Positions 8,684-18,162 of a stretch of DNA of 64,000 nucleotides are shown in pieces. Below the pieces are notes generated by a model. The model was given only the letters and a program-made list of their open reading frames with translations. It searched no databases and was not told the origin of the DNA. Origin of the DNA: Tagaea sp965279565. Lineage in GTDB: Bacteria; Pseudomonadota; Alphaproteobacteria; CACIAM-22H2. The number at the start of each line of letters is the position of its first letter. Within the stretch, counting starts at the first letter, position 1. Location: assembly GCA_965279565.1 (NCBI GenBank), contig OZ257249.1, forward strand, positions 372,001 to 436,000, written 5' to 3'. The translations under genes were made by a program, and so were the position numbers.

Positions 8684-8824
8684 ATGCGTCGCCCGCTTTC
8701 GCTGGCTCTGATCGGCCTTCTGGTCATTCTCGCCGGCTTCGTGGCCTTCCTCGCCACATGGGACATCCCCGCGCCGACCGCGCGCATCGAAAAGACGATC
8801 CCCAATGACCGCCTGCCGCGCTAG
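8684..8824 (+). CDS. Conserved 46-residue single-pass membrane or exported peptide
   Basis: A small gene of 47 codons starting at ATG 8684 (MRRPLSLALIGLLVILAGFV) and ending at TAG 8824. The product is a basic start, one hydrophobic helix (about residues 6-25) and a short periplasmic tail with WDIPAPTA and a basic end. Support: it sits behind a plausible AT-rich promoter stretch (TTACGATTATAAAA, about 8652-8665), overlaps the next gene by 20 bases, and I recall similar short proteins in this position before xerD in Rhodospirillales. No function is known. Confidence 0.65.
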   Translation: MRRPLSLALIGLLVILAGFVAFLATWDIPAPTARIEKTIPNDRLPR

Positions 8825-10592
8825 GACCGCCCGCCTCGCCCTCGGCCTGCTGGCCGGCCTCGCGGCCGGTCCGGTCTTCGCCCAGGGTACGCCGACCCCG
8901 CTGCTGATGCCGCCGGGGCGCGAAGCCCCGCGCCCGGCACCTGCACCGGCCGCTCCGGCGGAACCGGCGACCCCCGCCCTGCGCGGCCCGGCCGGCATCG
9001 AGATCGAGAATGCCCGTCCGGTCGATACCGAAGGCGTGGGCCTGATCGACGCATCGAACGGCGGCCTTGCGGCCGACGCCTGGTCCGCCAGCGGCCGCGC
9101 GCTCGCCGAGCGGCTGGTGCGCGACCTGCCCGCCCCGATCGCGTCAACGCCGGCGCGCGCACTCGCGGTGCGCGCCCTCGTCTCGTCGAGCGGCACGCCG
9201 GCGGGCGAGAGCAAGACGAACTTCGCGGCCCTGCGCGCACTCAAGCTGCGCCAGCTCGGCGACATCGGCGCGGCGGCGGATCTCGCCGGACGCATCCCGC
9301 AGCGCACCGGCGACGAGAACCTGCTGCGCATCCTGATCGACGAGGCGTGGCTTTCCGGTGCCGACGAGCGCGCCTGCGGCCATGTGCGCGAGGCGCTGGC
9401 GGTCTCGCGCAATCCCGATTTCCAGAAGGCGCTGATGTTCTGCCAGGCGCTGGCGGGCGATTCCAACCGCGCGCAGATGGGCCTCGCCATGCTGCGCGAC
9501 CAGGGCGTGCCCGAGGATTCGGCCTTCATCACGCTGCTGTTCGCCGTCGGCGGCGACGGCAAGGGCGTCAAGGTCGAGGGCCTGCGCAACGCGAGCCCGC
9601 TGTCGCTGGCGATGCTGCGTGCGGCGAAGGTCGCCCCGCCCGCCGACACCGCGCAGACTTCCGATCCCGCCGTGCTCGCGAGCCTTGCGGCCGGCAGTCT
9701 CGGCACGCCGGAGTTCCGCCTTGCGGCCGGCGAACGCGCCGAAGCGTTCGGCGCGCTCTCGGCCGATGCGCTGGGCGAACTCTACACCGCCATCGAACTG
9801 ACGGCCCCGCAGATGGCCGACGCCGCCGCCTTCGCGCGCCAGGACGGCGGACCCAAGGGACGTGCCGCCCTCTACAAGGCGGCGAAGGCCGCGGCCGAAC
9901 CTGCCCAGCGCCTTGCCGCCCTGCAGCGCCTGTGGCGCCACGGGCGCGAACGCGGCGGCTATGCCACGCTCGCGCGCGCCAGCCTCGGCCTGCTCGCCGA
10001 CATCCCGGCCTCGCCCGATCATGCGGCGGCGGCGGGCGACGTCGCGCGCGCGTTGCTGATGGCGGGCCGCGAGGACGACGCACTCAACTGGATGCGCTTC
10101 GCGCGCGCCGCACAGGTCGGCGGCAATGCCGATGCCGAGACGCAGGTCGCCGGCTTCTGGCTGCTCGCCACGATCGGCGGGCTGCAGTGGGATGGCCCGC
10201 GCGATCCCGCGCGCCTCGACGCCTGGCGCCAGGCGCAGGAACGCATCGACGCGCGCACGGCACCGGCACGCGCGGCCCTCGGCGTCACGCTGCTCAGCGG
10301 ACTCGGGCATCTGCCGCCGGGCGGTGCGGTGATCGCGCTCACGCAGGCTCCGTTCGAGAAGCTCGGCGTGCCGATGCCAAGCCCCGTGCTGTGGACGGCC
10401 CTGCACGAAGCGGCGATCGCCGGCCGGCCGGCCGAAGCCGCGTTGCTCGCGGTCCATCTGCTGGGCACCGAAGGGGCGGCGGGTACGAGCCCCTATGCGC
10501 TGCTCGCCGTGCTCGACGGGCTTCGCGCCGTCGGCTTCGAGGAGACCGCGCGGCGGCTCGCCCTCGAAGCGGCGATCGCCTCGGGGCTCTGA
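8805..10592 (+). CDS. Large exported protein of unknown function
   Basis: A 595-residue protein with a clear signal peptide (MTACRARTARLALGLLAGLAAGPVFAQ, cleavage after FA-Q expected). It is followed by a proline-rich linker (about 35-60) and a long alpha-helical, alanine-rich body without recognised catalytic motifs; repeated helical segments suggest a TPR/Sel1-like solenoid, but I cannot define repeats. It overlaps the upstream small membrane peptide gene by 20 bases and is six bases before xerD, so the three are probably co-transcribed. Conserved between aroK and xerD in related organisms, to my knowledge; function unknown. Confidence 0.75.
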   Translation: MTACRARTARLALGLLAGLAAGPVFAQGTPTPLLMPPGREAPRPAPAPAAPAEPATPALRGPAGIEIENARPVDTEGVGLIDASNGGLAADAWSASGRALAERLVRDLPAPIASTPARALAVRALVSSSGTPAGESKTNFAALRALKLRQLGDIGAAADLAGRIPQRTGDENLLRILIDEAWLSGADERACGHVREALAVSRNPDFQKALMFCQALAGDSNRAQMGLAMLRDQGVPEDSAFITLLFAVGGDGKGVKVEGLRNASPLSLAMLRAAKVAPPADTAQTSDPAVLASLAAGSLGTPEFRLAAGERAEAFGALSADALGELYTAIELTAPQMADAAAFARQDGGPKGRAALYKAAKAAAEPAQRLAALQRLWRHGRERGGYATLARASLGLLADIPASPDHAAAAGDVARALLMAGREDDALNWMRFARAAQVGGNADAETQVAGFWLLATIGGLQWDGPRDPARLDAWRQAQERIDARTAPARAALGVTLLSGLGHLPPGGAVIALTQAPFEKLGVPMPSPVLWTALHEAAIAGRPAEAALLAVHLLGTEGAAGTSPYALLAVLDGLRAVGFEETARRLALEAAIASGL

Positions 10593-10598
10593 GCGGGC

Positions 10599-11540
10599 AT
10601 GGCGCGCGGCCGGCCTTCGCAAGCCAAGGCCGACCTGTCCGCACCGGCGGAGAACTTCATCGAGATGCTGCGCGCCGAGCGCAACGCGTCGGCCAACACC
10701 GAGCGCGCCTACCGCGCCGACATCGCGGATTACGAAGGCTTTCTTGAAAAACGCGGTGCCGGCGTGCGCGATGCCGATGCGCACGCCGCGCGCGCGTACC
10801 TGAAGCGGATCGCCGAAGCGGGGCTTGCCCCGCGCAGCACGGCGCGAAGGCTTTCCGCACTTCGCCAGCTCCACCGCTTCCTCGTCTCGGAAGGGATCCG
10901 CGCCGACGATCCGCTCGCCACGCTCGACGCCCCGCGTGTCGGCCGTGCGCTGCCAAAGATCCTGTCGGAGGACGAGGTGCGCGCACTCCTCGACGCCGCG
11001 CGCGCGACGGAAGGAATCGACGGCACGCGCCTCGTGTGCATCCTCGAGATCCTCTATTCGAGCGGGCTGCGCGTCTCCGAGCTTGCGGGGCTGAAGCTCG
11101 CCTCGCTGTCGCGCGACGGGCGCTTCCTGATCGTGCGCGGCAAGGGCGACAAGGAACGGCTCGTCCCGCTCTCGGCCCCCGCCCTCGCGGCCCTCGAAGC
11201 GTGGCGCGCCGCACGGCTGCAGGAGTTCCCGCTGGCGGCCAAGTCTCGCTATCTTTTCCCCACGCGTGCGGCTTCCGGCCACCTGACGCCGGCGCGCATC
11301 GCCCAGCTCTTGAAGGCGCTGGCCGCCGCGGCCGGGATCGATCCGCGCCGGATTTCCCCGCACGTGCTGCGCCACGCCTTCGCGAGCCATCTGGTCGATC
11401 GCGGGGCGGACCTGCGCGCCGTCCAGCAGATGCTGGGCCATGCCGACATCGCGACCACGCAGATCTACACGCATGTCGGCGGCGAGCGGCTGAAACGCGT
11501 CGTCGCCACGCACCATCCGCTTGCCCGACGCAAGCACTAG
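10599..11540 (+). CDS. xerD: Site-specific tyrosine recombinase XerD
   Basis: Resolves chromosome dimers at dif together with XerC. 313 residues: N-terminal SAM-like core-binding domain (about 15-100; AERNASANTERAYRADIADYEGF) and C-terminal catalytic domain. Catalytic residues are visible: Arg in YSSGLRVSEL, Lys in VRGKGDKERLVPL, His and Arg in HVLRHAFASHL, His in GHADIATTQ and the nucleophile Tyr in IYTHV. The sequence fits the chromosomal Xer type rather than a phage integrase, and nothing mobile surrounds it. The start at 10599 is short of about 12 basic residues before the domain, but is otherwise typical. Confidence 0.92.
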   Translation: MARGRPSQAKADLSAPAENFIEMLRAERNASANTERAYRADIADYEGFLEKRGAGVRDADAHAARAYLKRIAEAGLAPRSTARRLSALRQLHRFLVSEGIRADDPLATLDAPRVGRALPKILSEDEVRALLDAARATEGIDGTRLVCILEILYSSGLRVSELAGLKLASLSRDGRFLIVRGKGDKERLVPLSAPALAALEAWRAARLQEFPLAAKSRYLFPTRAASGHLTPARIAQLLKALAAAAGIDPRRISPHVLRHAFASHLVDRGADLRAVQQMLGHADIATTQIYTHVGGERLKRVVATHHPLARRKH

Positions 11541-11581
11541 AGGCTACGTTCCAGACCTGCTCTTTTTGAGGAAATCCGCAC

Positions 11582-13561
<1,980 letters not shown>

Positions 13562-13571
13562 ATTTGCGGAG

Positions 13572-13650
13572 GTTGACGGCTTGTTGACGGGTGTTGACCG
13601 TCAACAAGCCAAATCCTTGATTTGCTTCGAAACTCGCTGTTGACGTTGAC
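13572..13650. repeat. Cluster of GTTGAC motifs with an 11-base inverted repeat
   Basis: GTTGAC occurs at 13572, 13583, 13593, 13639 and 13645, and its complement GTCAAC at 13600. The first three starts are 11 and 10 bases apart, one helical turn each. The arms GGCTTGTTGAC (13578-13588) and GTCAACAAGCC (13600-13610) pair perfectly around an 11-base loop. No T-run follows, so this is at best an atypical terminator for the malate synthase gene; it could equally be a protein-binding array or a relic repeat. Confidence 0.6.
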
Positions 13651-13870
13651 GGAAATCGCGGTCCGTCAAGCAACCTTTGCGGCGACCGCCTGCCCATGCT
13701 TTTGATTTCGCGGACGGACCGAGGAGACATGCGACGTCTCATCGATCCGTCACGCAAATCTTTCTGACATATTCACCTGTCAAAGAGCACGTCGGACTGG
13801 TGTGGACTTTGATAGAACATCTTCCAGTTGTCAAGAATAATAGCCTATAAATTTTCCCGTCACCGAAGAC

Positions 13871-13944
13871 GTGGATGCCCGGCATTCGCCGGGCATGACG
13901 GTTCCACTTTTGCCGTCATGCCCGGGCTTGTCCCGGGCATCCAC
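13871..13944. repeat. REP-like nested palindrome (copy 1)
   Basis: Two adjacent hairpins facing each other: ATGCCCGGC / GCCGGGCAT (13875-13883, 13888-13896) and ATGCCCGGG / CCCGGGCAT (13918-13926, 13932-13940). The outer ends GTGGATGCCC and GGGCATCCAC also pair, giving a cruciform-like unit of 74 bases. A related element lies at 60968-61000. This type of GTGGATGCCCGG...CATGACGG unit is a dispersed extragenic palindrome in several alphaproteobacterial genomes. Confidence 0.75.
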
Positions 13945-13958
13945 GACTTTTGTGATTT

Positions 13959-14657
13959 CTAACTGCCCGGCCTGACCGCCGCCGCACCCAGCACCCTGCC
14001 GTCGGCGCCATGCACGAGCACGGCGAAGCCGGGGCCTTTTTCGGCAGCCACGCGGAATTCGGCCGGGGCCCCGCCGGCAAGGCCGAGCGTTTCGACCGAG
14101 CGCACGATGTTGGCGTTGGCGAGCATGCGCCCGCCATTCTCGCCGGCCGTCACGCGCGTGGTGTGTCCGGGCGCGTAGGCGACGAGCTGCACGCTGGTGC
14201 GCCCCGCCCCTTCGACCGGCCCGACGCGCACGACGAGGTCGCCCGCCTCGCGCGCGAGCGTCACGTCGATGCCTTGTGCCGCGCGCGCCGCCGCGATCGC
14301 CTTGGCGACGGCACGGCGGTCGGAGCCGACCATCTCGTCCTTCCCGTCCACCACGATCTGCGGCGTATAGACGGTGCGCAACGACAGCAGCTTCGCGTAG
14401 GCGCGCTGGCGTGCCGTCGCCATCGGCGAGGAATGCGGATCCTTCCAGCCGAGCCGGTCCCAGTAATCGACATGGAACGACAGAGCCAGCACGTCGTCGC
14501 GCCTGGCAAGCTCGCCCAGCAGCACGTCGGCCGGCGGGCAGGACGAGCAGCCCTGCGAGGTGAAAAGCTCGACCACGACGGGCCGTTCGCCCGCCAGGGC
14601 GGCGGGCATGCCCAGGGCCGCGAGACCCGCGAATGCCGCGAGGATATATGTGTTCAT
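13959..14657 (-). CDS. DUF1223 thioredoxin-like exported protein
   Basis: A 232-residue exported protein of the DUF1223 family, which has a thioredoxin-like fold. Start ATG 14657 gives a signal peptide (MNTYILAAFAGLAALGMPAALA) followed by the fold's first strand VVVELFTSQGCSSCPPAD, containing a CxxC pair (CSSC). Further family segments are SFHVDYWDRLGWKDPHSS and TPQIVVDGKDEMVGSD. Probably periplasmic; redox activity is inferred from CxxC and has not been shown for the family as far as I know. A longer frame to 14711 lacks a signal-peptide start. Divergent from the malyl-CoA-lyase-like gene. Confidence 0.85.
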   Translation of the reverse strand: MNTYILAAFAGLAALGMPAALAGERPVVVELFTSQGCSSCPPADVLLGELARRDDVLALSFHVDYWDRLGWKDPHSSPMATARQRAYAKLLSLRTVYTPQIVVDGKDEMVGSDRRAVAKAIAAARAAQGIDVTLAREAGDLVVRVGPVEGAGRTSVQLVAYAPGHTTRVTAGENGGRMLANANIVRSVETLGLAGGAPAEFRVAAEKGPGFAVLVHGADGRVLGAAAVRPGS

Positions 14658-14740
14658 GCCGTCCGGTTCGCGCCCGAGGCCCGCGGAGTTACGGGCGTTC
14701 CCCTTGTACATCGCCGGACAATGCGGCGATTATCGGGCGC

Positions 14741-15685
14741 ATGACCGACCCCATCCCCAGCCGTCTCAACCGCACCGAGCTTGCCGTTCCGGCGAGCCGG
14801 CCCGAGCTGTTCGCCAAGGCCGCGCGCTCGGCCGCCGACGTCGTGTTCCTCGATCTGGAGGACGCGGTCGCCCCGTCCGACAAGGCCAAGGCGCGCAAGA
14901 ACGCGGTCGAGGGGCTCAACGACATCGACTGGGAAGCGGTCGGCAAGACCGTGTCGGTGCGCGTCAACGGCTTCGACAGCGAATGGCTCTATCGCGATCT
15001 CGTCGACCTGGTCGAGAAGGCCGGCGACCGGCTGCACATGATCATGCTGCCCAAGGTGACGCGGCCCGAGGAGGTCGTCGCGGTCGATCTGTGGCTTACG
15101 CAGATCGAGCGCGCGAAGAAACTCACGCGGCGCATCGGGCTCGAACTTCTCGTGGAGTCCGCACAGGGCATCGCAAACGCCGAGGCGATCGCGGCGGCAA
15201 GCCCGCGCACCGAATCGCTGGTGTTCGGCGTGGGCGATTTCGCGGCCTCCACCGGCATGCGCACGACGAATATCGGCGGGCTGTCGCGCCAGTACATGGT
15301 CGAAGGCCGCATGGCCGACATCTGGCACTACGCGCTCGCCCGGCTCGTCGTCGCGGCGCGCGCGGCCGGCAAGCGGCCCATCGACGGGCCCTATGCCGAT
15401 TTCAACGATTCGATCGGCATGAAGGAATCGGCCCTGCGCGCGGCGGCCCTGGGCTGCGAGGGCAAGATGGTCATCCACCCCTCGCAGATCGACGAGGTCA
15501 ACGAGGTCTTCACGCCCGACCCGATGGAGATCGAGCGTGCCCGCGCCATCCTGCTGGCGATGGAGGAAGCCGCCGCCAAGGGCCAGGGGGCGGCCGCCTT
15601 CGAGGGCCGCCTCATCGACATCGCGTCGATCCGGCAGGCCGAGGCGCTGGTCGCCAAGGCGGCCCGGATCCGCCAGGGCACGTAG
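14741..15685 (+). CDS. HpcH/HpaI aldolase family CoA ester lyase (malyl-CoA lyase-like)
   Basis: A 314-residue TIM-barrel CoA ester lyase of the citrate lyase beta/L-malyl-CoA lyase group, which splits malyl-CoA, methylmalyl-CoA or citramalyl-CoA to glyoxylate or pyruvate plus an acyl-CoA. Seen: ELAVPASRPELFAKAARSAADVVFLDLEDAVAP (in two parts, a hallmark start), active-site segments KVTRPEEV and ELLVESAQGIANAE, and GVGDFAASTGMRT. The ATG at 14741 gives the family start. Its position near malate synthase is suggestive, since glyoxylate links the two, but they are on either side of a convergent gap. The exact substrate cannot be read from the sequence. Confidence 0.82.
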   Translation: MTDPIPSRLNRTELAVPASRPELFAKAARSAADVVFLDLEDAVAPSDKAKARKNAVEGLNDIDWEAVGKTVSVRVNGFDSEWLYRDLVDLVEKAGDRLHMIMLPKVTRPEEVVAVDLWLTQIERAKKLTRRIGLELLVESAQGIANAEAIAAASPRTESLVFGVGDFAASTGMRTTNIGGLSRQYMVEGRMADIWHYALARLVVAARAAGKRPIDGPYADFNDSIGMKESALRAAALGCEGKMVIHPSQIDEVNEVFTPDPMEIERARAILLAMEEAAAKGQGAAAFEGRLIDIASIRQAEALVAKAARIRQGT

Positions 15686-15734
15686 CGGGCAAAAACTCGT
15701 GACGGCCCCGCCCCTTGTGCTATAGACCCCCGCC

Positions 15735-16688
15735 ATGGCGCATTATCTGGAATTCGAGAAGCCGATCGCCGAGCTCGAAGGCAAGATCGAGGAGCTGAAA
15801 CGCCTCACCGGCGACGGCTCGCTCAACATCGCCGACGAGGTCGCGAAGCTTCAGGGCAAGGTCGACCGGCAGATCCGCGCGGTCTACGGCAAGCTCACGG
15901 CTTGGCAGAAGGTGCAGGTCGCCCGCCATCCCGAGCGGCCGCATTGTTCGGACTATATCGCGGGCCTGATCGAGGAATTCACGCCGCTCGCCGGCGACCG
16001 GCTGTTCGCCGACGACAAGGCGATCATCGGCGGCATCGGCCGTCTGCGCGGCCAGTCGGTCGTCGTGATGGGCCACGAGAAGGGCTCCGACACCGAATCG
16101 CGCATCCGGCACAATTTCGGCATGGCGCGGCCCGAGGGCTACCGCAAGGCGCAGCGCCTGTTCCAGCTCGCCGACCGCTTCAAGCTGCCGGTGATCGCAC
16201 TGGTCGACACGGCGGGTGCGTATCCCGGCATCGACGCCGAGGCGCGCGGCCAGGCCGAAGCCATCGCCAAGACGATCGAGGTTTCGCTTCGCGTGCGCGT
16301 GCCCTTCGTCGCGGCCATCATCGGCGAAGGCGGATCGGGCGGGGCTATCGCGATCGCGTCGGCCAACAAGGTGCTGATGCTCGAGCACGCGATCTATTCG
16401 GTCATCTCGCCGGAAGGCTGCGCTTCCATCCTGTGGCGCTCGGGCGACCAGGCGCAGACGGCCGCCGAGGCGCTGAAGCTGACCGCACAGGATCTCTACA
16501 AGCTCGGCGTCGTCGACGGCATCGTGTCGGAACCGCTGGGCGGCGGGCATCGCGGCAAGGACGAGACGATCGCGGCACTGGGCGATGCGCTGTCGCGCGC
16601 CCTTGGCGAGATGAAGGGTGTCGATGGCGGCGTGCTGCGCGCGCGCCGGCGCGAGAAGTTCCTCGACATGGGCCGCAAGGGCCTGTGA
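15735..16688 (+). CDS. accA: Acetyl-CoA carboxylase carboxyltransferase subunit alpha
   Basis: Alpha half of the carboxyltransferase that makes malonyl-CoA for fatty acid synthesis; cytoplasmic, works with AccD, AccB and AccC. 317 residues, the normal length. Family features: start HYLEFEKPIAELEGKIEEL, KVQVARHPERPHCSDYI, GHEKGSDTESRIRHNFGM, and the CoA-binding and oxyanion regions VDTAGAYPGIDAEARGQ and GEGGSGGAIAIAS. Its stop overlaps the GTG start of the MeaB-type GTPase gene. Confidence 0.96.
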   Translation: MAHYLEFEKPIAELEGKIEELKRLTGDGSLNIADEVAKLQGKVDRQIRAVYGKLTAWQKVQVARHPERPHCSDYIAGLIEEFTPLAGDRLFADDKAIIGGIGRLRGQSVVVMGHEKGSDTESRIRHNFGMARPEGYRKAQRLFQLADRFKLPVIALVDTAGAYPGIDAEARGQAEAIAKTIEVSLRVRVPFVAAIIGEGGSGGAIAIASANKVLMLEHAIYSVISPEGCASILWRSGDQAQTAAEALKLTAQDLYKLGVVDGIVSEPLGGGHRGKDETIAALGDALSRALGEMKGVDGGVLRARRREKFLDMGRKGL

Positions 16689-17674
16689 GCGAGGCCGGCG
16701 CTATCGCCGCACTCGCCGCATCGATCCGCGGCGGCGACCGGCGCGCCCTCGCCCGCGCGATCACGACGGTCGAATCCACGCTTCCCGAACACCGCCTCCA
16801 GGCCGATCTGCTTTTGTCGGAGCTGCGCCCGCATGCCGGCCACGCCGTGCGCGTGGGTATTTCCGGTCCGCCGGGGGCGGGCAAGTCGACCTTCATCGAG
16901 GCGTTCGGCCTGCACCTGCTTTCGCTGGGCCGCAAGCCCGCCGTGCTCGCGGTCGATCCGTCCTCGCCGGTGTCGGGCGGCTCGATCCTCGGCGACAAGA
17001 CGCGCATGGAACTGCTGGCGCGCGACGAACGCGCCTTCATCCGGCCTTCGCCCTCGGGTGGTACATTGGGCGGGGTGGCACGCCGCACGCGCGAAGCCTC
17101 GTTCGTGTGCGAGGCCGCCGGGTTCGACACGGTGCTGATCGAGACGGTCGGCGTGGGCCAGTCCGAGACGGCCGTGGCCGAGATGGTCGACCTCTTCATG
17201 CTGCTGCTGCCGCCGGCCGGCGGCGACGAGCTGCAGGGCATCAAGAAGGGCATCGTCGAGCTTGCCGATCTCGTCGTCATCAACAAGTCGGACGGCGAGC
17301 TGAAGGCCGCGGCCGGGCGCACCGCGTCGGACTATTCGGCCGCCCTCCACATGCTGCGCCCCGCCAGTTCCGCCTGGCACCCCCCGGTCCTGCAGATCTC
17401 GGCGCTGCACCGCGAGGGCATCGACGCGGTCTGGGCGGCCATCGAGGCCCACCGGAAAGCCATCGGACCCGCCGGAATCGCCGCCCGGCGGGCCACCCAG
17501 GCCCGGGCGACCCTGTGGCGGGAAATCGGCGATCTGGTGCGCGAGACCCTGACCCGGGAGCCCGTCCTCGCCGCCCTCGTCGAATCTCTGGAAACCAAGG
17601 TTTCCCAAGGGCTTGAAAGCCCCTACGGGGCCGCCGGGCGGGTCGTGGACGCCCTGCGAAAAGGCGGCGGTTGA
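16685..17674 (+). CDS. meaB: Methylmalonyl-CoA mutase-associated GTPase (MeaB/ArgK family)
   Basis: A 329-residue P-loop G3E GTPase that protects and reloads adenosylcobalamin-dependent acyl-CoA mutases. GTG start at 16685 overlaps the accA stop (GTGA). Walker A is GPPGAGKST near residue 62; the switch/Walker B segment is VLIETVGVGQSE; the base-specificity motif is INKSD. C-terminal dimerisation helices follow. No mutase gene is in the window. Coupling to accA is unusual in function, although both concern acyl-CoA carboxylation products. Confidence 0.92.
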   Translation: MSEAGAIAALAASIRGGDRRALARAITTVESTLPEHRLQADLLLSELRPHAGHAVRVGISGPPGAGKSTFIEAFGLHLLSLGRKPAVLAVDPSSPVSGGSILGDKTRMELLARDERAFIRPSPSGGTLGGVARRTREASFVCEAAGFDTVLIETVGVGQSETAVAEMVDLFMLLLPPAGGDELQGIKKGIVELADLVVINKSDGELKAAAGRTASDYSAALHMLRPASSAWHPPVLQISALHREGIDAVWAAIEAHRKAIGPAGIAARRATQARATLWREIGDLVRETLTREPVLAALVESLETKVSQGLESPYGAAGRVVDALRKGGG

Positions 17675-17755
17675 CGCCGCCGCCCGAAGCCCGTAAAACC
17701 GCGCCTCTTCGCATTCGCCCCCCAAAGGGGGCCCATTTCCACGGGGATTCGTACA

Positions 17756-18049
17756 ATGGCGCGCCGCTGCATGGTTACCGGCAAGGGTCCGATGGTCGGC
17801 AACAACGTTTCGCACGCGAACAACAAGACGAAGCGCCGCTTCCTGCCCAACCTGCAGGACGCCACGCTGCTGTCCGACGTGCTCGGCCGCTCGGTGCGCG
17901 TGCGCATCTCCACCAACGGCCTCAAGACCGTCGAACATGCCGGCGGCCTCGACGCGTGGCTGTCCAAGACCCCGGCCGCCAAGCTCGACAAGGAAATGCG
18001 CCGTCTCAAGGATCAGGTCGAGACGGCCCTCGAGAAGCGCGCTGCCTGA
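17756..18049 (+). CDS. rpmB: 50S ribosomal protein L28
   Basis: A 97-residue L28, a large-subunit ribosomal protein; alphaproteobacterial L28 is of this length. Typical start ARRCMVTGKGPMVGNNVSHAN, then NKTKRRFLPNLQDATLLSD and a helical C-terminus. It lies alone, 81 bases after meaB, and is followed by a good hairpin terminator at 18112-18135, so it forms its own transcription unit or the end of one. Confidence 0.96.
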   Translation: MARRCMVTGKGPMVGNNVSHANNKTKRRFLPNLQDATLLSDVLGRSVRVRISTNGLKTVEHAGGLDAWLSKTPAAKLDKEMRRLKDQVETALEKRAA

Positions 18050-18111
18050 GCGGGCGGCGCGTGACGGAATAACCAGAACACGTCACTCCTTGTTTCCGAT
18101 ACAAGACCTTC

Positions 18112-18135
18112 GGGCCCGCCGGCAACGGCGGGCCC
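18112..18135 (+). terminator. Probable rpmB terminator hairpin
   Basis: GGGCCCGCC (18112-18120) and GGCGGGCCC (18127-18135) form a perfect nine-pair GC stem with a six-base loop, 62 bases after the rpmB stop, followed by GCTTCATTT. The T-tract is weak but the stem strength and position between convergent genes support termination, possibly in both directions. Confidence 0.7.
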
Positions 18136-18162
18136 GCTTCATTTGCGGATCCTGATTTCCAT

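Larger units (their letters stand above)
13562..13958 (+). other. Repeat-rich convergent intergenic region
   Basis: About 400 bases between two convergent genes with no supported coding sequence. It holds, in order, a cluster of GTTGAC motifs with a hairpin (13572-13650), an AT-rich stretch without recognisable signals (about 13760-13860), and a nested palindromic REP-like element (13871-13944). A short leftward open frame (13533-13757) exists but has no ribosome site or family resemblance. Confidence 0.7.

Noticed and set aside
9144..11537. A 797-residue leftward open frame opposite the exported protein and xerD
   Set aside because: Opposite strand of two supported genes, low-complexity composition, no ribosome site.
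10599..11540. Phage or integron integrase
   Set aside because: It matches chromosomal XerD in length and motifs and has housekeeping neighbours, with no attachment repeats or mobile genes nearby.
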